Positions 35,850 through 43,481 of a DNA stretch of 57,021 nt are shown in pieces. Source of the DNA: JAISGQ01 sp964500965 (GTDB lineage: Bacteria; Bacillota; Clostridia; Oscillospirales; Acutalibacteraceae); assembly GCA_964500965.1 (NCBI GenBank), contig CAZCQZ010000009.1, forward strand, positions 1 through 57,021. The letters are read 5' to 3'. Every line of letters starts with the position of its first letter. Position 1 is the stretch's first letter. Made by a program: the position numbers and the translations under genes. The notes below the pieces were generated by a model. That model made no database searches. It saw nothing but the letters and a program-made list of their open reading frames with translations, and was not told the origin of the DNA.

Positions 35850-36068
35850 TTCCTCCTTGGCTTTCGGGTTTGCTACAGGTAGGAAGCGGTGACAGGAAGC
35901 CGCGGTTTAAGCGGTAAATCCGGGCGAACGATACAGCACGCGGAAAACGGGCTGTATTCGGGGTGGCTCAGGTTCCGCGCTTATACCGCCGGGCTTCCCA
36001 GAGCAACTACTTCCTGCGTCCATATCATTCACCTCTCTTGTTCTTTGATTGCGGACAGCAGTTGTCCG
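35850..36068 (-). promoter_or_regulatory. Structured 5' leader of mgtE, candidate metal-sensing riboswitch
   Basis: About 220 bases lie between the predicted promoter and mgtE. On the minus strand there is first a small hairpin CGGACA/TGTCCG (36052-36068). A long GC-rich domain follows, closed by GACGCAGGAAG and CTTCCTGTC, with inner GCGGTA/TACCGC and GAATACAGC/GCTGTATC helices. Pyrimidine-rich CTTCCT copies near the 3' end could pair with the AAGGAGGAA ribosome binding site. The place is that of the M-box Mg2+ riboswitch, but the M-box core sequences I know are not evident. No gene is seen in this stretch. Confidence 0.55.
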
Positions 36069-36079
36069 TACAAGTAAAA

Positions 36080-36109
36080 ATTATAGCACAATGTTAAGAT
36101 TTATGCCAC
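36080..36109 (-). promoter_or_regulatory. Promoter of the mgtE leader
   Basis: Minus strand TATAAT (36080-36085) with a weak -35, GTGGCA (36104-36109), at 18 bases. Start would be near 36073. Confidence 0.5.
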
Positions 36110-36227
36110 TGAAATTTCACAAAAAATTTAATTTTATCAAAATGCACTAAAGAGCACTTCGGTACTTGAAGTTTACGCAAAATATGTTAAAATGAATTTG
36201 TCACAAACAACTAGGAGGAAGATTGAA

Positions 36228-36608
36228 TTGGCACTTACCGTTTCCAGCATTACCGCAATTGACAATGACGGAATCACTTATGTTAACGAGGAAGGACAGC
36301 GCAGAAAGCTGCTCTTTAACAGTTGTCACCAGTATTGGGTGCGACAGGCAACCGAAAATCCCGATGGCTTTCTCACATGGGACGGCTATCCCGTACCGCC
36401 TACAGAGCCGGGCAATGAAAATGTTGTCGGTCGTCACAATTATACCGCCGATGTACCGTACTATGATTTCTTCTATGATGTTCATGTAAGATTTTATATT
36501 GAGCAGAAGCATGGTCTTTTCCACAGCATGGAAAAGAATAAGCAGGCATTTCTTGCGGTTGAAGAACAGATAAACGCAATGGGTTGGAAAACCTACAACG
36601 CAGGTTGA
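36228..36608 (+). CDS. Unknown 126-residue soluble protein
   Basis: Not recognised. The product is soluble, rich in aromatic residues and Asn, with YPVPPTEPGNENVVGRHNYTADVP in the middle and a helical C-terminus. TTG at 36228 is chosen as start, because AGGAGGAAG lies six bases before it; the in-frame ATG at 36192 has no site and would place AGGAGG inside the gene. TTGAAG, 16 bases, TAAAAT just upstream is a usable promoter. Own terminator downstream. Confidence 0.65.
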   Translation: MALTVSSITAIDNDGITYVNEEGQRRKLLFNSCHQYWVRQATENPDGFLTWDGYPVPPTEPGNENVVGRHNYTADVPYYDFFYDVHVRFYIEQKHGLFHSMEKNKQAFLAVEEQINAMGWKTYNAG

Positions 36609-36622
36609 ATAAAATAATCAAC

Positions 36623-36660
36623 AAAAGGCTGTAAAACATTTTCGTTTTACAGCCTTTTTG
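36623..36660 (+). terminator. Intrinsic terminator of the unknown 126-residue gene
   Basis: 15-bp perfect stem AAAAGGCTGTAAAAC (36623-36637) / GTTTTACAGCCTTTT (36644-36658) followed by T. Related to the recurring terminator family, with a 6-base loop. Confidence 0.88.
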
Positions 36661-36690
36661 ATATTTTGCGTTACAAGTTTTTGAAAAATC

Positions 36691-36730
36691 AAATCCCATG
36701 TTTGCGTTTTTCTTGCAAACATGGGATTTT
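36691..36730. terminator. Bidirectional terminator next to tRNA-Thr
   Basis: 15-bp perfect stem AAATCCCATGTTTGC (36691-36705) / GCAAACATGGGATTT (36715-36729). It lies just past the tRNA 3' end on the minus strand; T-runs occur on both sides. Confidence 0.8.
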
Positions 36731-36733
36731 TCG

Positions 36734-36809
36734 TGGTGCTGCTGGTCGGACTCGAACCGACGGCCTGCTGATTACGAATCAGCTGCTCTACCAACTGAGC
36801 CACAACAGC
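36734..36809 (-). tRNA. tRNA-Thr (anticodon CGT)
   Basis: 76 bases with encoded CCA. Acceptor GCTGTTG / CAGCAGC, D-arm GCTC/GAGC, anticodon arm GCTGA-TTCGTAA-TCAGC with CGT at 34-36 (reads ACG), T-arm GTCGG-TTCGAGT-CCGAC. All cloverleaf helices pair, with one G-T in the acceptor. Confidence 0.97.
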
Positions 36810-36946
36810 ATTAAAGCTTAATAATAATACAATAAACTCAAATTTTTGTCAATACAAAAAATATGCACTGCCCATAAGCCGCAGACGGTCAACAAATTTA
36901 TCCGTTGACCGGAAAACCAAATGATGTTATCATAATAGGGAAAGGT

Positions 36947-37396
36947 GTGAAAAGCTTGAAAGAAAAGATTAAGGAGTTTATAAAAAAGCTGTTAACCCGT
37001 GAAGTTATTCTGTATCTGATATTCGGTGTTCTTACAACGGTCATTGATTTTATTGTGTTTTATTGTGCATATAATTTCCTGCATATTGACGAAATGCTTG
37101 CAACTGCAATTGCATGGTGTGCTGCTGTTGTGTTTGCTTATGTCACAAATCGGCTTTTCGTTTTTGAAAGCAGGGAAAAGGAAAGCGTGGGCATACTTCG
37201 CGAAATAGGGCTTTTTGTGGGAGCACGTCTGATTTCCCTGGGTATTTCCGAGCTGATAGTTTTGCTCATAATGAAAGTTATCGGCTTTGACGGAAAGGTC
37301 GGAAGCGTCGTCACCAAGCTGGTGTGCGCCGTTGTTGTTGTCATTTTCAATTATTTTGCAAGCAAGCTGGTCATTTTTAAAAAGAACAATGAGTGA
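36947..37396 (+). CDS. GtrA family membrane protein
   Basis: About 149 residues with four membrane helices (YLIFGVLTTVIDFIVFYCAY, ATAIAWCAAVVFAYVTNRLFVF, FVGARLISLGISELIVLLIM, VVVVIFNYFASKLVIF). The pattern VTNRLFVF and NYFASKLVIFK is typical of GtrA proteins, which move or help transfer polyprenyl-linked sugars for cell-surface glycans. Start is either GTG 36947 (AGGG six bases upstream) or TTG 36956 (AAAGGTG eight bases upstream). Confidence 0.88.
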   Translation: MKSLKEKIKEFIKKLLTREVILYLIFGVLTTVIDFIVFYCAYNFLHIDEMLATAIAWCAAVVFAYVTNRLFVFESREKESVGILREIGLFVGARLISLGISELIVLLIMKVIGFDGKVGSVVTKLVCAVVVVIFNYFASKLVIFKKNNE

Positions 37397-37411
37397 ATTT
37401 TATGATGACAC

Positions 37412-37440
37412 TCGACAAAAAGGATTTTTGGGAATATAAT
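37412..37440 (+). promoter_or_regulatory. Promoter of the small membrane protein gene
   Basis: TCGACA (37412-37417), 17-base spacer, TATAAT (37435-37440); the predicted leader is about 60 bases. Confidence 0.75.
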
Positions 37441-37509
37441 AGCGAAAGAAAAGTCTTTGCGTGAAATCCGCGCAAGACCTGAGAGAATCATAACGAAAGG
37501 AAGCTTATT

Positions 37510-37905
37510 ATGAGCAATTCAAATTTCAACAAGGAAGATTTGTACAACATGGCATTTGACACTGAGGACACAACCGGCAGTGTAAGCGCATCGGATATAG
37601 CCGAAAACAAAGCGGTATCTGTGCTTTCTTACATCGGATTTCTGGCGTTTATTCCCTATTTCTGTGCGAAAGAATCCCGTTTTGCACGTTACCATGCAAT
37701 AAGAGGAATCAACCTGTTTATTATCGAATTTATTTTGGGCATTCTGTGCGGAGTATTAAACTTTATTCCCTTTATAGGCTGGATAGTTTCGACAGTCGTA
37801 GGTATTCTGAGCCTCATTTATTCAATCATAGGTATTGTCAACGTTGTAAATGGTCGTTGCAGAGAACTGCCCTTTATCAGCGGCATAAAGTTTGTTAAGC
37901 AATAA
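37510..37905 (+). CDS. DUF4870-like small membrane protein
   Basis: 131 residues: a polar N-terminus of 30 residues, then three hydrophobic segments (AVSVLSYIGFLAFIPYF, LFIIEFILGILCGVLNFIPFIGWIVS, VVGILSLIYSIIGIVNVV) and a conserved RFARYHAIRGINLF between the first two. The RYHAxQG-type motif is characteristic of DUF4870 and related Tic20-like proteins; function unknown. ATG with GAAAGGAAG upstream. Confidence 0.72.
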   Translation: MSNSNFNKEDLYNMAFDTEDTTGSVSASDIAENKAVSVLSYIGFLAFIPYFCAKESRFARYHAIRGINLFIIEFILGILCGVLNFIPFIGWIVSTVVGILSLIYSIIGIVNVVNGRCRELPFISGIKFVKQ

Positions 37906-37993
37906 GCTTAAAATTTCCGCGCATCGGTTACTTTGCTGCACAGCGGTATCCGATGCGCTTTTCTGTTCATTAACATAAGTGGGAGTTTTTTCT

Positions 37994-40045
37994 GTGACGG
38001 ACCTTGAATTTACGGAAAAATTCAATATTACGCTGACACAGCAGCAGAGCAGTGCAGTCAGGGAGACTGAGGGAGCGGTGCTTCTGCTTGCCGTGCCCGG
38101 AAGCGGAAAAACTACGGTCCTTGTTGCCAGGCTCGGATACATGATATTCTGCAAGGGTATTGACCCACGCTCAATACTCACCATGACTTACACCGTTGCG
38201 GCAACGCGGGACATGCAGAAGCGGTTTCAAGAGCTGTTCGGAAATGAAGTCACGCCGGAATTTCGGACGATAAACGGCGTGTGTTCAAAGATTATCCGCA
38301 CCTATGAACAGCTTAGCGGCAGCAGAGCGTTTGACGTTTTAAGCAGTGAACGTGATGCCGCTGCGTTGCTGTCATCGGTTTACAGGGAAACGACCGGAAC
38401 ACTTCCTGCCGAAAGCGATATTAATAACCTACGCACCGCCATGACCTATGTAAAAAACATGATGCTGACCGATGAGGAAGCAAGGTCTTTCGGCAGTGAT
38501 ATTGATTACTTCTATGATGTTTACACAAAATACTGTGCCGCACTGCGTGAACGCAGACTTATGGATTATGACGACCAGCTTGTGTACGCCTACCGTATTT
38601 TGCGAAAATATCCGCAGATACTTAAAAGGATTCATGAGCGATATAGCTACATATGCGTTGACGAGGCGCAGGACACCTCAAAAATCCAGCACGAAATTAT
38701 TTCGCTTATAGCCGGTGGCAGCGGCAATATATTCATGGTGGGAGACGAAGACCAGAGCATTTACGGATTTCGTGCCGCGTACCCAAAAGCACTGACTGAT
38801 TTCGAGCAGAGCTACGGGAACGCGAAAACATTGCTCATGGAGGAAAACTTCCGTTCCGGAGCGGCAATTGTCGGTGCGGCAGACCGCTTTATCAGCCGCA
38901 ATACCGACAGACACCGAAAGTCAATGCGCACATCTCGCACCGAACGGGATATTATTAAAAGGATTCCCGTTGAAACCAGACTTTCACAGTATAAATATCT
39001 TCTGAATATTGCCGCAAACTGTTCTGCGGACACGGCAGTGCTTTATCGAGACAACGAAAGCGCATTGCCGCTTATCGACCTTTTTGAACGTAACGGCATT
39101 CCGTATCGCATACGTTCCGGAGATATGGCATTTTTTACTCATAAAATCGTTACGGACATTCGCAACATAATCCGTTTTGCATATGACCCCTGTAATGCCG
39201 ATGCTTTTATAAAGATATACTATAAAGTCTCCACGTATTTAAACAAGGCAAATGCTCAGTATGTATACGACATTTGCGGCAGAAAGGGAATTTCGGTATG
39301 GGACGCGCTGAACACGGTGGATTCTCTGCCGCCCGGCACACAGAAAAGCTGTTTGAGTATAAAAGAACACATGGGTTTACTGACGAAAGAACGCGGAGAT
39401 AAAGCGATTTCGCGGATTTTCAATTCCATGGGATATTGCGATTATCTTGACAGAATGGGTATGAAGTATGACAAAATCTCAATTCTGTCGGCAATCGGTA
39501 CAAACGAGCCGACAGCATCGGGACTTTTGCGCCGACTTGATGAGCTTGAAAGTCTGATTCGCTCCGCCTATGTTCCCGATGAATACAAAATCACTCTTTC
39601 CACTGTCCATTCGAGCAAGGGGCTTGAATATGATACGGTTTATCTTATAGATGTTTTTGACGGTATGCTCCCGGAAACCGTTGTGAGAAATCCGAAATAC
39701 TACGATGATAAGACGGTGCAAAATTATCAGGAGGAACGCAGGCTCTTTTACGTCGGGGTAACACGTGCTAAAAATACGCTGTGTGTGCTGTCGTACGGCG
39801 ATGAGGAATCCTCATTTTGCGACGAGCTGTTTGATTCTGTCGGCTCAGCCTCAGCAGACGGGCTTGGTGCTTTTCGGAAAGCATTAAAAACCGGCTGCCT
39901 CGTAAGACACAGAATCTTCGGCGACGGCACTGTTATTTCGGAAAACGGCGATATAATAACCGTTTCCTTTAGCTGTGGCGAAACAAAGAAGTTTTCTGCC
40001 GGTGCTCTTTTTTCACAAAGACTGCTGGAGATAACGGAAAAGTAA
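37994..40045 (+). CDS. UvrD/PcrA-like superfamily 1 DNA helicase
   Basis: 683 residues. Motifs in order: Q-motif (ITLTQQQSSAV), Walker A AVPGSGKTT, Walker B region VDEAQDTS, motif III GDEDQSIYGFR, motif V TVHSSKGLEYDTV, motif VI YVGVTRAKNTL. The C-terminal 50 residues (VRHRIFGDGTVISENGDIITVSF) resemble the small beta domain of PcrA that contacts RNA polymerase. A role in DNA repair or collision removal is likely; shorter than typical PcrA (about 730). GTG 37994 is preferred, with GGGAG nine bases upstream. Confidence 0.88.
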   Translation: MTDLEFTEKFNITLTQQQSSAVRETEGAVLLLAVPGSGKTTVLVARLGYMIFCKGIDPRSILTMTYTVAATRDMQKRFQELFGNEVTPEFRTINGVCSKIIRTYEQLSGSRAFDVLSSERDAAALLSSVYRETTGTLPAESDINNLRTAMTYVKNMMLTDEEARSFGSDIDYFYDVYTKYCAALRERRLMDYDDQLVYAYRILRKYPQILKRIHERYSYICVDEAQDTSKIQHEIISLIAGGSGNIFMVGDEDQSIYGFRAAYPKALTDFEQSYGNAKTLLMEENFRSGAAIVGAADRFISRNTDRHRKSMRTSRTERDIIKRIPVETRLSQYKYLLNIAANCSADTAVLYRDNESALPLIDLFERNGIPYRIRSGDMAFFTHKIVTDIRNIIRFAYDPCNADAFIKIYYKVSTYLNKANAQYVYDICGRKGISVWDALNTVDSLPPGTQKSCLSIKEHMGLLTKERGDKAISRIFNSMGYCDYLDRMGMKYDKISILSAIGTNEPTASGLLRRLDELESLIRSAYVPDEYKITLSTVHSSKGLEYDTVYLIDVFDGMLPETVVRNPKYYDDKTVQNYQEERRLFYVGVTRAKNTLCVLSYGDEESSFCDELFDSVGSASADGLGAFRKALKTGCLVRHRIFGDGTVISENGDIITVSFSCGETKKFSAGALFSQRLLEITEK

Positions 40046-40130
40046 TTTACCCGAATGATATGCCCGATGTTGTTATACCGATGTCGCTGATGCTCCGATT
40101 TAAATAAATTCAGTAAAGGACGGTGGAAAT

Positions 40131-40829
40131 ATGAATTATAAAATCGCGGTGTGTGACGATTCGGATACCGACAGAAAGTACGTGCAGACTTTGGCAGAGC
40201 AGTGGGCGGCAAAAGCAGGGCATACGGTATATATTTCCGCTTTCCCCTCAGCGGAAAGCTTCCTGTTCCAATATGCGGACAGCGGCGATTTCGATATTCT
40301 GTTGCTGGATATTGAAATGGGCAAAATGGACGGCGTGACTATGGCAAAGGAGCTTCGCAGGAGTAACGATGCGGTGCAGATTGTATTTATCACAGGCTAT
40401 TCGGAGTACATTTCCGAGGGCTACGAGGTTTCCGCACTTCATTATCTGATGAAGCCGGTAAGCGCAGAAAAGCTGTTTGCGGTTCTTGACCGGGCGGCGG
40501 AAAAGCTTCGTAAAAACGAGCGTATGCTTGTTCTGGGCATCGGCGGAGAAACAGTACGTGTTCCGATTTCCCGAATACGGTATGTTGATGTGCACGGAAA
40601 TTATGTCACCGTTTACGCCAAAGAAAAATATGTTGTGAAAATGACCCTCGGTGAGATTTTCGGTAAGCTTGACGAAAACTTTTATCGTGTGGGACGCTCC
40701 GCGATAGTAAACCTCGGCTTTATTGCAAGGGTTACGAAAACGGACATTGTGTTAAATGACGGCTCTGTTATTCAACTGCCACGGGGAGCTTATGACGGCG
40801 TGAACAGAGCGATTATAGAAAGAATGTAG
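40131..40829 (+). CDS. LytTR family response regulator
   Basis: 232 residues: receiver domain with acidic pocket (CDDSD) and phospho-acceptor Asp in LLLDIEMGKMDG near residue 60, and a LytTR DNA-binding domain from about 130 (IRYVDVHGNYVTVYA, ENFYRVGRSAIVNLGFI). Such regulators (AgrA, VirR) bind pairs of 9-bp direct repeats spaced by 12-13 bases. It is followed by a kinase gene 22 bases downstream, so they form a two-component pair. Confidence 0.93.
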   Translation: MNYKIAVCDDSDTDRKYVQTLAEQWAAKAGHTVYISAFPSAESFLFQYADSGDFDILLLDIEMGKMDGVTMAKELRRSNDAVQIVFITGYSEYISEGYEVSALHYLMKPVSAEKLFAVLDRAAEKLRKNERMLVLGIGGETVRVPISRIRYVDVHGNYVTVYAKEKYVVKMTLGEIFGKLDENFYRVGRSAIVNLGFIARVTKTDIVLNDGSVIQLPRGAYDGVNRAIIERM

Positions 40830-40850
40830 CATTCATTGGAGTGATATATT

Positions 40851-41513
40851 ATGTCTCTTTTTTCAAAAAGAATAGACAGGCAGATAGCGGCTTATCAGCA
40901 CGAGCTTATAGAAACTCATTATATAGAAGTTGAGAATATGTACCGTCAAATGCGCGGTTGGAGGCATGATTACCGAAATCATATACAGACGATGAAAGTG
41001 CTTGCGGCAAACGGGGATATGGAAGCGATAAAGGCATACCTTGACGAGCTTGACACCGATTTGAACACTGTGGATACCGTGGTAAAAACCGGAAACGCCA
41101 TGGCAGATGCCATATTCAACAGTAAGCTGTCCCTTGCCCGTTCAAAGGGCATACCGGTTAAGTGCGAAGCAAGCATACCCGTAAAGCTGAAAATGTCGGA
41201 GCTTGACCTGTGCTGTATTATAGGAAACCTTTTTGATAATGCAATGGAAGCCAGCCTGAATTTGCCGGAGGAAAAAAGGCTTATAAGAGTGTATATGGAT
41301 ATGAAAGGAACTCAGTTATACATATCATTTACGAACTTCACTGCCGGCAAAAAGCTTGAAAAGACGGGAAATATATTTAAAACCTCAAAGGGAGAGGGGC
41401 ACGGCTTCGGATTGGTGCGAATAGATAACATAATCGAGCGGCTTGACGGTTACCTCAGCCGAAACAGCGAGGACGGCGCGTTTACCACGGAAATACTGAT
41501 ACCGCAGGTGTGA
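40851..41513 (+). CDS. Soluble AgrC-like histidine kinase
   Basis: 220 residues of the GHKL/SPOB type with no membrane segment. The phospho-acceptor region is WRHDYRNHIQTM (His near residue 40), a dimerisation helix follows, then the ATPase with N-box NLFDNAMEAS and G-box GEGHGFGL. Normal AgrC-type kinases carry six or so N-terminal membrane helices that sense a peptide; these are absent. It may therefore read a cytoplasmic signal, or a partner membrane protein such as the ABC exporters downstream. Confidence 0.88.
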   Translation: MSLFSKRIDRQIAAYQHELIETHYIEVENMYRQMRGWRHDYRNHIQTMKVLAANGDMEAIKAYLDELDTDLNTVDTVVKTGNAMADAIFNSKLSLARSKGIPVKCEASIPVKLKMSELDLCCIIGNLFDNAMEASLNLPEEKRLIRVYMDMKGTQLYISFTNFTAGKKLEKTGNIFKTSKGEGHGFGLVRIDNIIERLDGYLSRNSEDGAFTTEILIPQV

Positions 41514-41531
41514 TAGCTTTTTGCCGAAATC

Positions 41532-41605
41532 CGGGGCAGGCATTTTGCAATTCGTCCCCGAAAAATAACGATTCGTCCTCAAAATGCCACGAGGACGAAT
41601 TTTTG
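41532..41605 (+). promoter_or_regulatory. Attenuator-like element between the kinase and the ABC exporter genes
   Basis: Terminator hairpin ATTCGTCCTC (41571-41580) / GAGGACGAAT (41591-41600) followed by T. Its loop contains most of CAAAATGCC (41580-41588), which is perfectly complementary to GGCATTTTG (41539-41547) upstream; forming that 9-bp helix excludes the terminator unless a pseudoknot forms. A second ATTCGTCC copy at 41550 lies exactly 21 bases ahead of the one at 41571. CGGGG/CCCCG (41532-41536/41556-41560) can make another hairpin. Confidence 0.6.
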
Positions 41606-41636
41606 TGTTAAGTTATATTCACGAGGTGAGAAACAC

Positions 41637-43481
41637 ATGAAAACAAAACAGAAGCGGAAAACGGCAAAAAAGCCGAAATACGGTATGATAAAATGCGTGG
41701 ACTTTATGCTAGGCAAGGCGCGAAAGCATTGCGTAAGCGTGCTTTGGCTTTGCTTTGCAGACGTGGCGATTGCCGTGTGCTTAAATCTTGCGGAGCTTTT
41801 TGTTACGCCGACGGTGCTCCGAAAGGTCGAAAAAACCGCACCGCTGTCCGAGCTGCTTGTTACTATCGGAATATTTTCCGGAGCACTTCTGCTGCTTAAA
41901 GGATTATCGGCATATGTCGGCAAAAACACATTATTCGGACGAATCAGTGTTCGCACGGAAATTATCCGTGACATCGGGCACAAGGCAAGCGTTACGTCAT
42001 ATCCGAACGTATATGACCCGAACGCAGTAAAGCTGCTAAGCGAAGCGGAAAATCATACAACGTCGAACAGTGAGGCAACGGAGCATATATGGGAAACCAT
42101 TACCCTGTTTGCAACAGATTTTGCGTGCTTTGTGATATATCTTTACCTGTTGTCCGGGCTGGATTTAAAGCTGATAGCCGTTGTTGTCGCAACCACCGTC
42201 GCAGGATTTTTTGTGAATAAACGTATAAACGGTTGGGAATATCGCCACAGAGAAGAAAAGGCGCAGTACGAAAAGGAGCTTAATTACATATGCTGTGAAG
42301 CGGAATCAATAGAGCTTGCAAAGGATATTCGTATTTTCGGAATCGCATCATGGCTGAACGATGTTTACGACAGCATAAGAAAAACAGCGGAAGCATTTAT
42401 TTGCCGCCGCGAAAAAATATATGTATGGACAAGTGTTGCAGATGTTATTCTTCAGCTTGCACGCAATGGGATAGCGTATGTTTATCTCATTTCGCTTACA
42501 CTGTCGCAGGACTTGTTCGCCGCTGAATTTCTCTTGTACTTTACCGCATTCAGCGGATTTTCCGAATGGGTGACGGGAATACTTGCCCGGTTTTCGGAGC
42601 TTCATAAGGAGTGTCTGGGCATATCAACCGTTATGGAGTATCTGGATATGCCGGAGCGGTTCAGGTTTGACGACGGCAAGCCCGTTCCCGATTCCGATTC
42701 ATGGGAGCTGAAGCTTGAAAATGTATCGTTCCGCTATCCCGGCGCGGAAAAGGATACAATCAGCGGCATGAATCTGACAGTGCATTCCGGCGAAAAGCTT
42801 GCGATAGTCGGACTTAACGGAGCGGGAAAGACAACCCTTGTAAAGCTGCTCTGCGGCTTTTATGACCCGAATGAGGGTCGGGTACTGCTCAACGGCACCG
42901 ATATTCGTGAGTTTAATCGCAGAGATTATTACGGTAAATTTTCCGCGGTGTTTCAGGATATGTCTGTACTCGATGTTACCGTTGCCGAAGAAGTGGCACA
43001 GAGTGTAGATAAAATTGACACCGAAAAAGTGATGAGCTGTCTTGAAAAAGCCGGGCTTTCGGAAAAGATTGCTTCACTTCCCGACGGACTTAACACCCAC
43101 GTAGGACGGCATGTTTATTTGGACGGAGTAGAGTTTTCGGGCGGTGAAACACAGCGTTTGATGCTTGCGAGGGCGCTGTATAAGGACGGACCGATTCTGA
43201 TGCTGGACGAGCCGACTGCCGCCCTTGACCCCGTTGCCGAAAACGATATTTATATGAAATACAATAATATGACCTCCGGTAAAACGTCGGTATTCATATC
43301 ACACCGACTGGCTTCCACGCGTTTTTGCGACCGTGTCCTGTTTCTCAGTGACGGAGCGATTGCCGAGGAGGGGACGCATGAGGAGCTGCTTGCAATGAAC
43401 GGCGGCTACGCGGCTCTGTTTGACATTCAGGCAAGATATTATCAGGAAAGGAGAGAGTTCAATGGTGAAGAAATCCGATAA
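41637..43481 (+). CDS. ABC exporter, first subunit
   Basis: 614 residues with an N-terminal basic tail, a six-helix membrane domain (about 30-340) and an ATPase domain with Walker A GLNGAGKTT, Q-loop VFQDM, signature FSGGETQR, Walker B LMLDEPTAALDP and H-loop SHRLAS. The next gene codes for a second complete exporter half, so a heterodimer is likely. Position after a LytTR two-component pair suggests regulated export of a peptide or antimicrobial, or self-protection (inference). GAGGTGAG lies six bases before the ATG. Confidence 0.87.
   Translation: MKTKQKRKTAKKPKYGMIKCVDFMLGKARKHCVSVLWLCFADVAIAVCLNLAELFVTPTVLRKVEKTAPLSELLVTIGIFSGALLLLKGLSAYVGKNTLFGRISVRTEIIRDIGHKASVTSYPNVYDPNAVKLLSEAENHTTSNSEATEHIWETITLFATDFACFVIYLYLLSGLDLKLIAVVVATTVAGFFVNKRINGWEYRHREEKAQYEKELNYICCEAESIELAKDIRIFGIASWLNDVYDSIRKTAEAFICRREKIYVWTSVADVILQLARNGIAYVYLISLTLSQDLFAAEFLLYFTAFSGFSEWVTGILARFSELHKECLGISTVMEYLDMPERFRFDDGKPVPDSDSWELKLENVSFRYPGAEKDTISGMNLTVHSGEKLAIVGLNGAGKTTLVKLLCGFYDPNEGRVLLNGTDIREFNRRDYYGKFSAVFQDMSVLDVTVAEEVAQSVDKIDTEKVMSCLEKAGLSEKIASLPDGLNTHVGRHVYLDGVEFSGGETQRLMLARALYKDGPILMLDEPTAALDPVAENDIYMKYNNMTSGKTSVFISHRLASTRFCDRVLFLSDGAIAEEGTHEELLAMNGGYAALFDIQARYYQERREFNGEEIR

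Noticed and set aside
35881..36010. T-box reading of the GGGGTGG...CCGCG strings in the mgtE leader region
   Set aside because: The T-box core is interrupted, lies on the wrong strand for mgtE, and no synthetase or amino-acid gene follows.
36618..36803. Open frame reading MAQLVEQLIRNQQAVGSSPTSST on the minus strand
   Set aside because: This is the well-known spurious translation of a tRNA gene; it covers tRNA-Thr and its terminator.
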